Part shown: positions 8,153 to 16,392 of the stretch, in pieces | Position numbering within the stretch: the first letter of the stretch is position 1 | Layout of the letters: every line of letters starts with the position of its first letter | Source: Streptomyces chattanoogensis | GTDB lineage: Bacteria > Actinomycetota > Actinomycetes > Streptomycetales > Streptomycetaceae | Assembly (NCBI RefSeq): GCF_001294335.1 | Contig: NZ_LGKG01000196.1 | Span: 310,001 to 374,000 of the forward strand | Length of the DNA stretch: 64,000 nt | Direction: 5' to 3' | Made by a program: the position numbers and the translations under genes | The notes under the pieces: generated by a model | Database searches by the model: none | Told to the model about the DNA's origin: nothing | The model's input: only the letters and a program-made list of their open reading frames with translations

Positions 8153-8983
8153 TCAGACGCGGCTGCCGTCGCCGGCGGGCGGCTGGCACCCCGGGCACCA
8201 GAAGAGGTTGCGGGCGGCGAGTTCCGCGGTGCGGACTTCGGTGCCGCAGATGTGGCAGTGCTGGCGGGCGCGGCGGTAGACGTAGACCTCGCCGCCGTGG
8301 TCGTCCACCCGGGGCGGGCGGCCCATCGCTTCGGGCATGTGCTCGGGGCGGACGGTGTCGATGCGGTTGTTCCGTACGCCCTCGCGCATGAGGGCGGCCA
8401 GGTCCGTCCAGATCGCGTCCCATACGGGGCGGGTGAGGTCGCGGCCCGGGAGGTACGGGTCGATGTGGTGGCGGAAGAGGACCTCGGCGCGGTAGACGTT
8501 GCCGACGCCCGCGATGACCTTCTGGTCGAGGAGCAGGGCCGCGAGCGTGGTGCGGCTGCGGGTGATGCGCTGCCAGGCCCGGTCGGGGTCGCCGTCGGGG
8601 CGGAGCGGGTCCGGGCCGAGGCGGTCGTGTATCGCCTGCTTCTCGGCGTCCGTGATGAGGGCGCAGGTGGTGGGGCCGCGGAGGTCCGCGTAGGCGGTGG
8701 GGGTCGCGAGGCGGAGGCGGACCGTGTCGGTGGGGGGCGGGGCGGGTGCGCCGCCGAAGCCGAGCTTGCCGAAGAGGCCGAGGTGGATATGGATCCAGCC
8801 GGTCTCGGCGAAGCCGAGGAAGAGGTGCTTTCCGTGGGCCTCGGTGGTGGTCAGCACCTGGTGGTCGGTGAGGGCCGCGCTGTCGGAGAACTTGCCCTGC
8901 GGGCTGGTTGTTCTGACCTTGTGTCCCAGGAAGCGGGCTGCGTAGTCCTGGGCCAGGCGGTGGATGGTGTGGCCCTCAGGCAC
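8153..8983 (-). CDS. nei: Fpg/Nei-family DNA glycosylase (Nei1-like)
   Basis: 276 aa, base-excision repair glycosylase/AP lyase. The mature N-terminus PEGHTIHRLA supplies the catalytic Pro and Glu. The K of AHGKHLF corresponds to the conserved lysine, the helix-two-turn-helix is at VIAGVGNVYRAEV (about residue 165-177), and a C-terminal zinc finger is formed by C-x2-C and C-x2-C. The PEGHT opening fits the actinobacterial Nei1 group (oxidised pyrimidines) better than Fpg. The GTG at 8981-8983 has GGAGGAG 4-5 bases upstream. It is on the same strand as rpiB but separated by a hairpin. Confidence 0.92.
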   Translation of the reverse strand: MPEGHTIHRLAQDYAARFLGHKVRTTSPQGKFSDSAALTDHQVLTTTEAHGKHLFLGFAETGWIHIHLGLFGKLGFGGAPAPPPTDTVRLRLATPTAYADLRGPTTCALITDAEKQAIHDRLGPDPLRPDGDPDRAWQRITRSRTTLAALLLDQKVIAGVGNVYRAEVLFRHHIDPYLPGRDLTRPVWDAIWTDLAALMREGVRNNRIDTVRPEHMPEAMGRPPRVDDHGGEVYVYRRARQHCHICGTEVRTAELAARNLFWCPGCQPPAGDGSRV

Positions 8984-9067
8984 GAGTCTCCTCCGGAGGG
9001 GTTTCTCGGTACGTTGCCGGGTGCGGCGCCGTTTTCAGGTTTCCGGTGCGCGGGGCTGTTCGGCTGC

Positions 9068-9108
9068 GGCGCCGGGCCTGGGCGGCTTCGCCGCTGCGGC
9101 CCGGCGCC
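9068..9108 (-). terminator. Hairpin between rpiB and nei
   Basis: GGCGCCGGGCC and its complement (11 bp) enclose a second small stem GCGGC-TTC-GCCGC. It lies 40-80 bases past the rpiB stop on the minus strand and probably terminates rpiB transcription. Confidence 0.65.
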
Positions 9109-9147
9109 TCCCGTGGGCGGGTGGTGAGTTGCGGGGGGGGCGTTGTT

Positions 9148-9633
9148 CTACTGCTGTGGGTGATGCGCGGGAATGTCCGGGAGCTCACCCGTGGTCTCGT
9201 ACGCCGAGAGCATGTCGATGCGGCGGGTGTGGCGTTCCTCGCCGGAGTACGGGGTGTTGAGGAAGACGTCGATGAAGCTGGTCGCCTCGTCCCGGGTGTG
9301 CATCCGGCCGCCGACCGAGATGACGTTGGCGTTGTTGTGCTCGCGGCCCAGCTTGGCGGTTTCCTCGCTCCAGGCCAGTGCGGCGCGGACGCCCTTGACC
9401 TTGTTGGCGGCGATCTGCTCGCCGTTGCCGGAGCCGCCGATCACGATGCCGAGGCTCTGCGGGTCGGCCGCGGTCCGCTCCGCGGCGCGGAGGCAGAACG
9501 GGGGGTAGTCGTCCTGGGCGTCGTAGATGTGGGGGCCGCAGTCGACGGGCTCGTGGCCATGGGCCGTGAGCCACTCGACGAGGTGGTTCTTGAGTTCGAA
9601 GCCGGCATGGTCGGAACCGAGGTACACGCGCAT
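9148..9633 (-). CDS. rpiB: Ribose-5-phosphate isomerase B
   Basis: 161 aa, interconverting ribose-5-P and ribulose-5-P in the cytosolic pentose phosphate pathway. The N-terminus MRVYLGSDHAGFELK, the catalytic-loop signature GIVIGGSGNGE, NKVKGVRAAL and the HN-x-ANV stretch are typical of the RpiB/LacAB fold. Instead of the catalytic Cys seen in some RpiB, GGSGNGE carries Ser, as in mycobacterial enzymes. The frame is open upstream, but homology starts here. ATG at 9631-9633 is chosen; ATG at 9637-9639 adds two residues, and neither has a clear ribosome site. Confidence 0.93.
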   Translation of the reverse strand: MRVYLGSDHAGFELKNHLVEWLTAHGHEPVDCGPHIYDAQDDYPPFCLRAAERTAADPQSLGIVIGGSGNGEQIAANKVKGVRAALAWSEETAKLGREHNNANVISVGGRMHTRDEATSFIDVFLNTPYSGEERHTRRIDMLSAYETTGELPDIPAHHPQQ

Positions 9634-9812
9634 GGCCATGAGTGTGACATGGCGCGCGGTGGGCAGGCGCCTTCGGGTCGTAGTGCGGACGGGGGGTGCG
9701 GGCAGGGTACGAGCCGGGGTGCGCACCGCGATCCGGATCCGGGGCTTCCGTAACGGTAGTTCACAAGATCTAATGCCTGGGTTCCACATCAGAACGACGA
9801 AGGACGGTGCAC

Positions 9813-11234
9813 ATGGGCGCGGATCCGCCCGAGGGGCTCCAGGCAGGACTCAAGAATCGCCATCTGTCGATGATTGCCATCGGCGGGGTCATCGGCGCCG
9901 GTTTGTTCGTCGGCTCCGGTGCCGGTATCGCGGCCGCGGGGCCCGGCATTCTGATCTCGTACGCCCTGACCGGGCTGCTGGTCGTGCTGGTGATGCGGAT
10001 GCTCGGCGAGATGGCCGCGGCCTCCCCCACCTCCGGTTCTTTTTCCGCTTATGCCGACCGGGCGCTGGGGCGCTGGGCCGGTTTCACCATCGGGTGGCTC
10101 TACTGGTTTTTCTGGTCGGTGGTGCTGGCCGTCGAGGCGACCGCCGCGGCCACCATTCTGACGGGCTGGGTCCCGGCCGTCCCGCAGTGGGCCTGGGCGT
10201 TGTTGGTAATGATCGTGCTGACCGGGACGAATCTGGTGTCGGTCGGTTCTTTTGGTGAGTTTGAGTTCTGGTTCGCCGGTATCAAGGTGGTGGCCATTGT
10301 TGTTTTCCTCGTGGTCGGTGCGTTGGCGGTATTTGGGCTTCCGCCGGGCGATCATGCAGTGGGTCTGTCGAATCTGACCGGACAGGGCGGGTTTCTCCCG
10401 CACGGTCCGGGGGCGATTCTCTCGGGCATGCTGCTGGTCGTTTTCTCCTTTATGGGAAGTGAGATCGTCACGCTGGCGGCGAGCGAGTCGCCCAATCCGG
10501 TGCAGGCCGTGCGGAAGGCCGTCAGCAGTGTGATCTGGCGGATCGCCCTCTTCTATCTCGGGTCGATCGCGGTGATAGTGACGCTGCTGCCGTGGAATGA
10601 CCCGGCGGTGCGCAAGAGCCCGTATGTGGCGGTGCTGGAATCGCTGGACATTCCATACGCGGGCACCGTGATGGACGTGGTGGTGCTGACCGCGGTGCTG
10701 TCGTGCCTGAACTCCGGGCTCTACACCGCGTCGCGGATGGCGTTCTCGCTCGGGGAGCGGGGGGATGCGCCGAAGTCCTTCGCGACCGTCAACAAGGGCG
10801 GGGTCCCGGCGGTGGCGACCTGGGCGTCGGTGGCCTTCGGGTTCATCGCGACGATCTTCAGCTACACCTCGAAGGACACGGTCTTCCAGTTCCTGCTGAA
10901 TTCCTCGGGTGCGGTGGCGCTGTTCGTCTGGCTGGTCATCTGCTTCTCGCAGCTGCGGATGCGGCGGGACATCGAGCGGAACACGCCGGAGCGGCTGACG
11001 GTGCGGATGTGGCTGTACCCGTGGCTGACCTACGCGACGATCGGGCTGATCGTGTTCGTCGTGGGCTATATGTTCTACGACCCGGACGGGCGGGAGCAGA
11101 TGGTGTTGTCGGTGGTCGCGGCCGTGGTGGTGCTGGCGGTCGGGCTGGTGCTGGACCGGCGGCGGCCGCGGGAGGCCGCCGCGGGCGACGGTGCCGCTGC
11201 TGCCAGGGAGGCGGCCCGGCCCGTGAAGCGGTAG
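9813..11234 (+). CDS. Amino-acid permease, APC superfamily AAT/GabP-like (first of three)
   Basis: 473 aa with twelve predicted membrane segments. Proton-coupled amino-acid uptake is the family role. The signature GGVIGAGLFVGSG (first helix) and MRMLGEMAAASPTSGSFS match the amino acid transporter family 2.A.3.1 (GabP, AnsP, ProY). The C-terminus ends in an Ala/Arg-rich cytoplasmic tail. ATG at 9813 lies 8 bases after AAGGA and is preferred over GTG 9807. It is divergent from rpiB. It is clearly paralogous to the two permeases at 12285 and 13980, but bioY lies between. Substrate unknown. Confidence 0.9.
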   Translation: MGADPPEGLQAGLKNRHLSMIAIGGVIGAGLFVGSGAGIAAAGPGILISYALTGLLVVLVMRMLGEMAAASPTSGSFSAYADRALGRWAGFTIGWLYWFFWSVVLAVEATAAATILTGWVPAVPQWAWALLVMIVLTGTNLVSVGSFGEFEFWFAGIKVVAIVVFLVVGALAVFGLPPGDHAVGLSNLTGQGGFLPHGPGAILSGMLLVVFSFMGSEIVTLAASESPNPVQAVRKAVSSVIWRIALFYLGSIAVIVTLLPWNDPAVRKSPYVAVLESLDIPYAGTVMDVVVLTAVLSCLNSGLYTASRMAFSLGERGDAPKSFATVNKGGVPAVATWASVAFGFIATIFSYTSKDTVFQFLLNSSGAVALFVWLVICFSQLRMRRDIERNTPERLTVRMWLYPWLTYATIGLIVFVVGYMFYDPDGREQMVLSVVAAVVVLAVGLVLDRRRPREAAAGDGAAAAREAARPVKR

Positions 11235-11252
11235 CCGGCAGCGGACAGCAGT

Positions 11253-11292
11253 ACGGGCCCCGCCTCACCTCTGCGGTGCGTGCGGGGCCCGT
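11253..11292. terminator. Bidirectional terminator between permease and bioY
   Basis: ACGGGCCCCGC and its complement (11 bp) around an 18-base loop, between two convergent genes. Confidence 0.75.
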
Positions 11293-11312
11293 TCGCGTGG
11301 GCGGTGCGGCCG

Positions 11313-11909
11313 TCAGCGGCGGCCGGCGAGCTTCCAGGCCGCGGGCAGGGCGCCCATGGCCAGCGCCGCCTTGAGGGCGTCGCCGATCAGGAACGGGACG
11401 AGGCCGACGGCCGCGGCCTGACCGAGGGACATTCCGGTGCTCAGGGCGAGGTAGGGGACGCCGACGCCGTAGATCAGTGCGGTACCGGCGGCCATCGTCG
11501 CCGCCGTGCGGAGGACTCCGCGGTCGCCGCCGCGGCGGGCCAGGGCGCCCACGACGGTGGCGGCGAGCAGCATGCCCAGGATGTAACCGAAGGTGGCACC
11601 GCCCGCGCCGGAGGCACCGCCCGCGAACCAGGGCATACCCGCCATGCCCGCCAGGGCGTACAGCGCCAGCGAGAGCAGGCCGCGGCCCGCGCCGAGCGAG
11701 GCGCCGACCAGGAGGGCGGCGAAGGTCTGGCCGGTGACCGGGACCGGGGAGCCGGGGACCGGGACGGCGATCTGCGCCGCGATGCCGGTGAGCGCCGCGC
11801 CACCGAGAACCAGCGCGGCGTCGCGGACGCGGGCGCGGGAGGCGGTGGCGGCGCCGGGCAGCAGGTCGGCGAGGACAGCACCGGATCGGGGGAAGGCAGC
11901 AGTGCTCAT
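11313..11909 (-). CDS. bioY: Biotin transporter substrate-binding subunit BioY
   Basis: 198 aa, six predicted membrane helices, matching the BioY S component of ECF transporters. Visible signatures are AAQIAVPVPGSPVPVTGQTF, which includes the typical P-V-P-x-S/T-x-QTF element, LGAGRGLLSLALYALAGMAGMP, and the G-Y-I-L-G/A motif. BioY binds biotin and works with shared EcfA/EcfT energy modules, not encoded here. The ATG at 11907-11909 has GGAG 5 bases upstream. The gene is monocistronic, with a 375-base gap to the divergent permease. Confidence 0.93.
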   Translation of the reverse strand: MSTAAFPRSGAVLADLLPGAATASRARVRDAALVLGGAALTGIAAQIAVPVPGSPVPVTGQTFAALLVGASLGAGRGLLSLALYALAGMAGMPWFAGGASGAGGATFGYILGMLLAATVVGALARRGGDRGVLRTAATMAAGTALIYGVGVPYLALSTGMSLGQAAAVGLVPFLIGDALKAALAMGALPAAWKLAGRR

Positions 11910-12284
11910 CGGGGCTCCGCGGGGTGAGGGGTCGTGGGACAGGCCGGACGGGTTGACGTTAGTCCAGGGGGCCGGTGGCGATCATCGTGTGACGGCGACA
12001 AAGCCGTACCGGCCCGCTTGGAGAGTTCTGCCCAACCGCCAGGACCGCCAGACCTGTTGGGGCGGCGGGCGTCTACGCAGGTCACGTGATGCTCATCACT
12101 GCGGCTGCCGCGGCAGGACGCCGGTTTTGTGGTAGCGCACGGCGGGCGGGGAAACTGGGGGCCGCCCCGCGATGACCTGTGGGGTTCCACCAAAGACGAC
12201 CGTGGAAGTACTCCGCCGAAGCACCCCTTCGCGGCCCTTCTCCGGCGCCCCGCCTTTCGTCACCCCTTGCGAGAGTACGAGCCC
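11910..12284. other. Divergent promoter region with palindrome GTGATG-CT-CATCAC
   Basis: The region separates bioY from the second permease. At 12086-12099 there is a perfect GTGATG-CT-CATCAC palindrome, followed at 12105-12116 by CTGCCG-CGGCAG. Either could be a regulator site for the permease. No gene is supported: the permease frame is open through here but has no homology or ribosome site before 12285. No biotin-regulator motif was recognised. Confidence 0.5.
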
Positions 12285-13706
12285 ATGCGCGACACCACGT
12301 CCCCGGCCGAGGCCCCATCCCTCGGCGCGGGCCCCGGCGAACAGGAGCCGCTGAACGGCGGGCTCAAGCAGCGCCATCTGACCATGCTGGGCCTGGGCGG
12401 GGTGATCGGCGCGGGGCTGTTCGTGGGCTCCGGCGCGGGGATCGCGGTGGCCGGTCCCGGGATCGTGCTCTCGTATCTGATCGCGGGCGCGCTGGCGATG
12501 CTGGTCATGCGGATGCTCGGCGAGATGTCGGCGGCGATGCCGGCCTCCGGGGCGTTCTCGGTGCATGCGGAGCGGGCGCTGGGGCGCTGGGCGGGCTTCA
12601 GCGTGGGCTGGTTGTACTGGTTCCTGCTGGTGGTGGTGCTCGCAGTGGAGGCGACCGGCGCCGCGGGGATCGCCAACGGGTGGGTGCCGGCGGTGCCGCA
12701 GTGGGGCTGGGTGCTGATCTTCATGATCGTGTTCACCGCGGCCAATCTCACCGCGGTGAAGAACTTCGGGGAGTTCGAGTTCTGGTTCGCGGCACTGAAG
12801 GTCGCGGCGATCGTGCTGTTCCTGGCGCTGAGCCTGCTGGCGGTGTTCGGGGTGCTGCCGGAGACGGAGCCGGTGGGGCTGACGAACCTCACGGGGCAGG
12901 GCGGCTTCCTGCCGAACGGCTGGTCGGGCGTCGTCTCCGGTGTGCTGGCGGTGGTGTTCGCGTTCGGCGGGCTGGAGGTCGTCACCATCGCGGCGGCCGA
13001 GTCGGACGATCCGGCGCGGGCGGTGGGCCGTGCGGTGCGCAGCGCGGTGTGGCGGATCCTCTTCTTCTATGTGGGGTCGATGCTCGTCATCGTGACCCTG
13101 CTGCCGTGGTCGGCGATGCGGCCGGGCACGAGCCCCTATGTCGCGGTGCTGGACAGCATCGGGGTGCCGGGCGCCGGACAGATCATGAACATCGTGGTGT
13201 TCGTGGCGCTGCTGTCGGCGCTGAACGCGAATCTGTACGGGTCGTCGCGCATGGTGTTCTCGCTGGCCGAGCGCGGGGAGGCGCCGCGTGCGCTGCTGAA
13301 GGTGTCGGGGGGCGGGGTGCCGCGGCGGGCCGTACTGGCCTCGGTGGCCTTCGGGTTCGTCTCCGTACTGCTGAATCTGAAGTGGCCGGATTCCGTCTTC
13401 CTCTACATGCTCAATGCCGTGGGCGCGGTGCTGCTGTTCGTCTGGGGGCTGATCGCCGTCTCCCAGCTGCGGCTGCGTCCGCGTATCGAACGCGAGGCGC
13501 CCGGGAAGCTGACGTTGCGGATGTGGGCGTTCCCGTGGCTGACGTGGGTGGCGCTGCTGGCCATGGGCGGTGTGCTGGTCCTGATGCTGACCGACGAGGC
13601 GGCCCGGCCGCAGCTGCTGTGGTCGGCCGGGGCGACGGCGGCGGTGCTGGTGGTGGCGGGTGTACGGGAGCTGCGGGCGCGGCGGGCGCGGCGGGCGCGG
13701 GGCTGA
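12285..13706 (+). CDS. Amino-acid permease, APC superfamily AAT/GabP-like (second of three)
   Basis: 473 aa, twelve predicted membrane helices. The signatures GGVIGAGLFVGSGAGIA, MRMLGEMSAAMPASGAFS and the NFGEFEFWFAALKVAAI segment are shared almost residue for residue with its two neighbours, so it arose by duplication. It is a proton-coupled amino-acid importer by family. Differences among the three lie mainly in helices 3-4 and the termini. The ATG at 12285 with GAGAG 9 bases upstream marks the start of homology. The tail is a run of Arg/Ala. Confidence 0.9.
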   Translation: MRDTTSPAEAPSLGAGPGEQEPLNGGLKQRHLTMLGLGGVIGAGLFVGSGAGIAVAGPGIVLSYLIAGALAMLVMRMLGEMSAAMPASGAFSVHAERALGRWAGFSVGWLYWFLLVVVLAVEATGAAGIANGWVPAVPQWGWVLIFMIVFTAANLTAVKNFGEFEFWFAALKVAAIVLFLALSLLAVFGVLPETEPVGLTNLTGQGGFLPNGWSGVVSGVLAVVFAFGGLEVVTIAAAESDDPARAVGRAVRSAVWRILFFYVGSMLVIVTLLPWSAMRPGTSPYVAVLDSIGVPGAGQIMNIVVFVALLSALNANLYGSSRMVFSLAERGEAPRALLKVSGGGVPRRAVLASVAFGFVSVLLNLKWPDSVFLYMLNAVGAVLLFVWGLIAVSQLRLRPRIEREAPGKLTLRMWAFPWLTWVALLAMGGVLVLMLTDEAARPQLLWSAGATAAVLVVAGVRELRARRARRARG

Positions 13707-13825
13707 CGTCTTTGCGACGCATCCGTGGCGTATACGCTGCGGCGGTCCCGGGAGCCCGGGGCGCGGGGCGCACACATCGCAATTGACGATGAATCGACCA
13801 CGGGCGGTCACGATCTCGTCTGAAT

Positions 13826-13839
13826 AGCGAACATTCGCT
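13826..13839. promoter_or_regulatory. Palindrome AGCGAA-CA-TTCGCT upstream of third permease
   Basis: A perfect 6-bp-arm inverted repeat in the 273-base gap before the permease at 13980. The gap is relatively AT-rich and also holds TTGACG at 13783-13788. Operator role is inferred only from symmetry and position. Confidence 0.4.
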
Positions 13840-13979
13840 GCACGACTGTTGCCCTGAGCGGACACAGGCACTCAAACTGAGCGCGTTTTATCGCAGGACC
13901 CCTGGAGTTGAGCCGTCGGCGGCCCCGGGAGAACGCAGTATCACCCCGCTCCGCTCTCACATACTGGGACAGGTACGAC

Positions 13980-15410
13980 ATGAATCGGACACCCTCGTCC
14001 GCGGCACCGCAGAGCCGGCAGGCCGATGCGGTCCAGGGCGCCGGCCAGGACGGCGGACCCGCCCTGTCCAACGGCCTCAAGCAGCGCCATCTCTCGATGA
14101 TCGCCCTGGGCGGCGTGATCGGCGCCGGCCTGTTCGTCGGCTCCCGCGAGAGCATCGCCGCCGCGGGCCCCTCGGTCGTGCTGGCCTATGCGGTCTCCGG
14201 CGCGCTGGTCATGCTGATCATGCGGATGCTGGGCGAGATGGCCGCGGCCAATCCGGCCTCGGGCTCCTTCTCCGTGCACGCCGAGCGCTCCATAGGCCCG
14301 TGGGCCGGCTTCACGGTGGGCTGGATGTTCAGCGCGCTGCTGTGTGTGGCGGTGGCCGCCGAGGCGCTGGGCGCCGCGGACATCATGACCCAATGGTTCC
14401 CCGCCACCGAGCCGTGGATGTGGGTGCTGCTGTTCATGATGGTCTTCACCGGCACGAACCTGGCGGCGGTCAGCAACTTCGGTGAGTTCGAGTTCTGGTT
14501 CGCCGCGCTGAAGGTCGCCGCGATCGCGATCTTCCTGGTCCTGGGCGTGCTCGCCATCTGCGGCGTGCTGCCGGGAACCGAGGCGCCGGGCGCCTCGCAT
14601 CTGACCGGTGACGGCGGGTTCCTGCCGCATGGCACGGACGGCCTGATGGTCGGCCTGCTGGCCTCGGTGTTCGCATACGGCGGGCTGGAGACGGTCACCA
14701 TCGCGGCGGCCGAGTCCAAGGACCCGGTGCGCGGGGTGGCGAGCGCGGTGCGTACCGCGATGTGGCGGATCGCCCTCTTCTACGTCGGCTCGATGGCCAT
14801 CATCGTCACCGTCATCCCCTGGAGCGCCCCCTCTATCGCCAAGAGCGGTCCCTATGTCGCCGTCCTGGACTACCTCCAGATCCCGGCGGCCGGCCAGATC
14901 ATGAACGTCGTCATCCTGGTCGCGCTGCTCTCCGCGGTGAACGCCAACCTCTACGGCGCCTCGCGGATGGCCTACTCCCTCATCTCCCGCGGCCAGGGCC
15001 CTGCCTTCCTGGGCAAGGTCAGCGGCGGTGTGCCGCGCCGCGCGGTGCTGCTGTGCTCCGGCTTCGGGTTCTTCACGGTCTTCCTGAGCTTCGCGTACCC
15101 CGACACGCTCTTCCTGTGGCTGCTGAACATGGTCGGCGCGGCCGTCCTGGTGGTGTGGGCCTTCATCTCGGTCTCCCAGCTGCGCATGCGGCGCCGGCTG
15201 GAGCGCGAGGCGCCGGAGAAGCTCGTGGTGAAGATGTGGGGCTTCCCGGTCCTGACGATCGTGGCGCTGGTGGGCATTGTCGCTGTCCTGCTGCTGATGC
15301 TGCGGGACGAGAACCAGCGCATCCAGCTGCTGTTCACGGGCGGCTTCGGTGTGGTGCTTGCCGTGATCGGGCTGATCCGGCAGAAGACGGTCGCCAAGAG
15401 CGCCGAGTAA
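13980..15410 (+). CDS. Amino-acid permease, APC superfamily AAT/GabP-like (third of three)
   Basis: 476 aa with the same twelve-helix plan. Helix 1 reads GGVIGAGLFVGSRESIAAAG, so an Arg-Glu replaces Gly-Ala seen in the other two; this is close to the substrate-binding unwound region and suggests a different substrate. MRMLGEMAAANPASGSFS and NFGEFEFWFAALKVAAIAI are conserved. The ATG at 13980 has AGG 6 bases upstream. It is followed by a very strong hairpin. The gap to permease 2 is long enough for its own promoter. Confidence 0.9.
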   Translation: MNRTPSSAAPQSRQADAVQGAGQDGGPALSNGLKQRHLSMIALGGVIGAGLFVGSRESIAAAGPSVVLAYAVSGALVMLIMRMLGEMAAANPASGSFSVHAERSIGPWAGFTVGWMFSALLCVAVAAEALGAADIMTQWFPATEPWMWVLLFMMVFTGTNLAAVSNFGEFEFWFAALKVAAIAIFLVLGVLAICGVLPGTEAPGASHLTGDGGFLPHGTDGLMVGLLASVFAYGGLETVTIAAAESKDPVRGVASAVRTAMWRIALFYVGSMAIIVTVIPWSAPSIAKSGPYVAVLDYLQIPAAGQIMNVVILVALLSAVNANLYGASRMAYSLISRGQGPAFLGKVSGGVPRRAVLLCSGFGFFTVFLSFAYPDTLFLWLLNMVGAAVLVVWAFISVSQLRMRRRLEREAPEKLVVKMWGFPVLTIVALVGIVAVLLLMLRDENQRIQLLFTGGFGVVLAVIGLIRQKTVAKSAE

Positions 15411-15446
15411 CCCTCAGCAGCCCGTCACCGGGCGCCCCATTGTGCA

Positions 15447-15483
15447 GGCGGGGCGGGACCTCCTTCCGAGGTCCCGCCCCGCC
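15447..15483 (+). terminator. Strong hairpin terminator after third permease
   Basis: A perfect 16-bp stem (GGCGGGGCGGGACCTC and its complement) with a 5-base loop CTTCC. Confidence 0.85.
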
Positions 15484-15548
15484 TCCGTCTTTGGGACCAG
15501 TCCGGTGCCCGCAGCCGTCCGGTGATCACTCCTGCTGATAGCGTGCTC

Positions 15549-15565
15549 TTGCACATTGTTTGCAA
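15549..15565. promoter_or_regulatory. Nur-type (nickel-responsive) operator of sodF
   Basis: TTGCA-CATTGTT-TGCAA fits the Streptomyces Nur box (tTGCaa-N5-ttGCAA), ending 35 bases before the sodF start. In S. coelicolor nickel-bound Nur represses the iron SOD gene. Here the box lies where it could block the promoter or early transcript. Confidence 0.8.
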
Positions 15566-15600
15566 CTACTGCACTTACGCAGCTTGGAGGCGGGATCGGC

Positions 15601-16242
15601 ATGGCGACCTACACACTTCCGGAACTCCCTTACGACTACGCGGCGCTGGCGCCGGTCATCAGCCCCGAGATCATCGAGCTGCACCACGACAAGCACCACG
15701 CGGCGTATGTGAAGGGCGCGAACGACACGCTGGAGCAGCTGGCGGAGGCGCGCGACAAGGAGGCCTGGGGCAGCATCAACGGCCTCGAGAAGAACCTCGC
15801 GTTCCACCTCTCCGGGCACATCCTGCACAGCATCTACTGGCACAACATGACCGGTGACGGCGGCGGCGAACCGCACGAGAAGGACGGCGTGGGCGAGCTG
15901 GCCGACGCCATCGCGGAGAGCTTCGGCTCGTACGCCGGGTTCAAGGCCCAGCTGACCAAGGCGGCGGCCACCACCCAGGGCTCCGGCTGGGGCGTGCTCG
16001 CGTACGAGCCGGTGAGCGGGCGGCTGATCGTGGAGCAGATCTACGACCACCAGGGCAACGTCGGCCAGGGCTCGGTGCCGATTCTGGTCTTCGACGCCTG
16101 GGAGCACGCCTTCTATCTGCAGTACAAGAACCAGAAGGTGGACTTCATCGAGGCGATGTGGCAGGTCGTCAACTGGCAGGACGTGGCGAAGCGGTACCGC
16201 TCCGCCAGGGAGCGCGCCCACAGCCTGCTGCTGGCCCCGTGA
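15601..16242 (+). CDS. sodF: Superoxide dismutase, Fe(-Zn)/Mn type
   Basis: 213 aa cytosolic dismutase. Metal ligands are recognisable: His28 in ELHHDKHH, His in the [14 protein letters not shown] segment, and Asp and His in [21 protein letters not shown] is the conserved mid-region. The upstream operator matches Nur, so it is assigned as the nickel-repressed iron SOD, the counterpart of nickel SOD sodN, which is not in this window. ATG at 15601 follows a GGAGG about 10 bases upstream. The gene is monocistronic, between two strong hairpins. Confidence 0.95.
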   Translation: MATYTLPELPYDYAALAPVISPEIIELHHDKHHAAYVKGANDTLEQLAEARDKEAWGSINGLEKNLAFHLSGHILHSIYWHNMTGDGGGEPHEKDGVGELADAIAESFGSYAGFKAQLTKAAATTQGSGWGVLAYEPVSGRLIVEQIYDHQGNVGQGSVPILVFDAWEHAFYLQYKNQKVDFIEAMWQVVNWQDVAKRYRSARERAHSLLLAP

Positions 16243-16311
16243 GGACGTAGCAGCCCTGTGCGTCCCGCCTCGTGATCGTCTTCTCACCCTTCACTTGGCG
16301 GGCGGAATGAG

Positions 16312-16348
16312 CGAAGCCCCCGCGAGGACGTGACTCGCGGGGGCTTCG
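16312..16348. terminator. Bidirectional terminator between sodF and the DsbA-like gene
   Basis: CGAAGCCCCCGCGAG and its exact complement form a 15-bp stem with a 7-base loop between two convergent genes. Confidence 0.85.
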
Positions 16349-16360
16349 TGGTGCCGGGAT

Positions 16361-16392
16361 CAGGCGGTATCGATATCAGGCGGTATCGGTAT
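16361..16392. repeat. Tandem 16-bp duplication at the 3' end of the DsbA-like gene
   Basis: CAGGCGGTATCGATAT (16361-16376) is followed directly by CAGGCGGTATCGGTAT (16377-16392), one mismatch. The second copy abuts the stop codon (16392-16394) of the DsbA-like gene on the minus strand. Confidence 0.9.
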
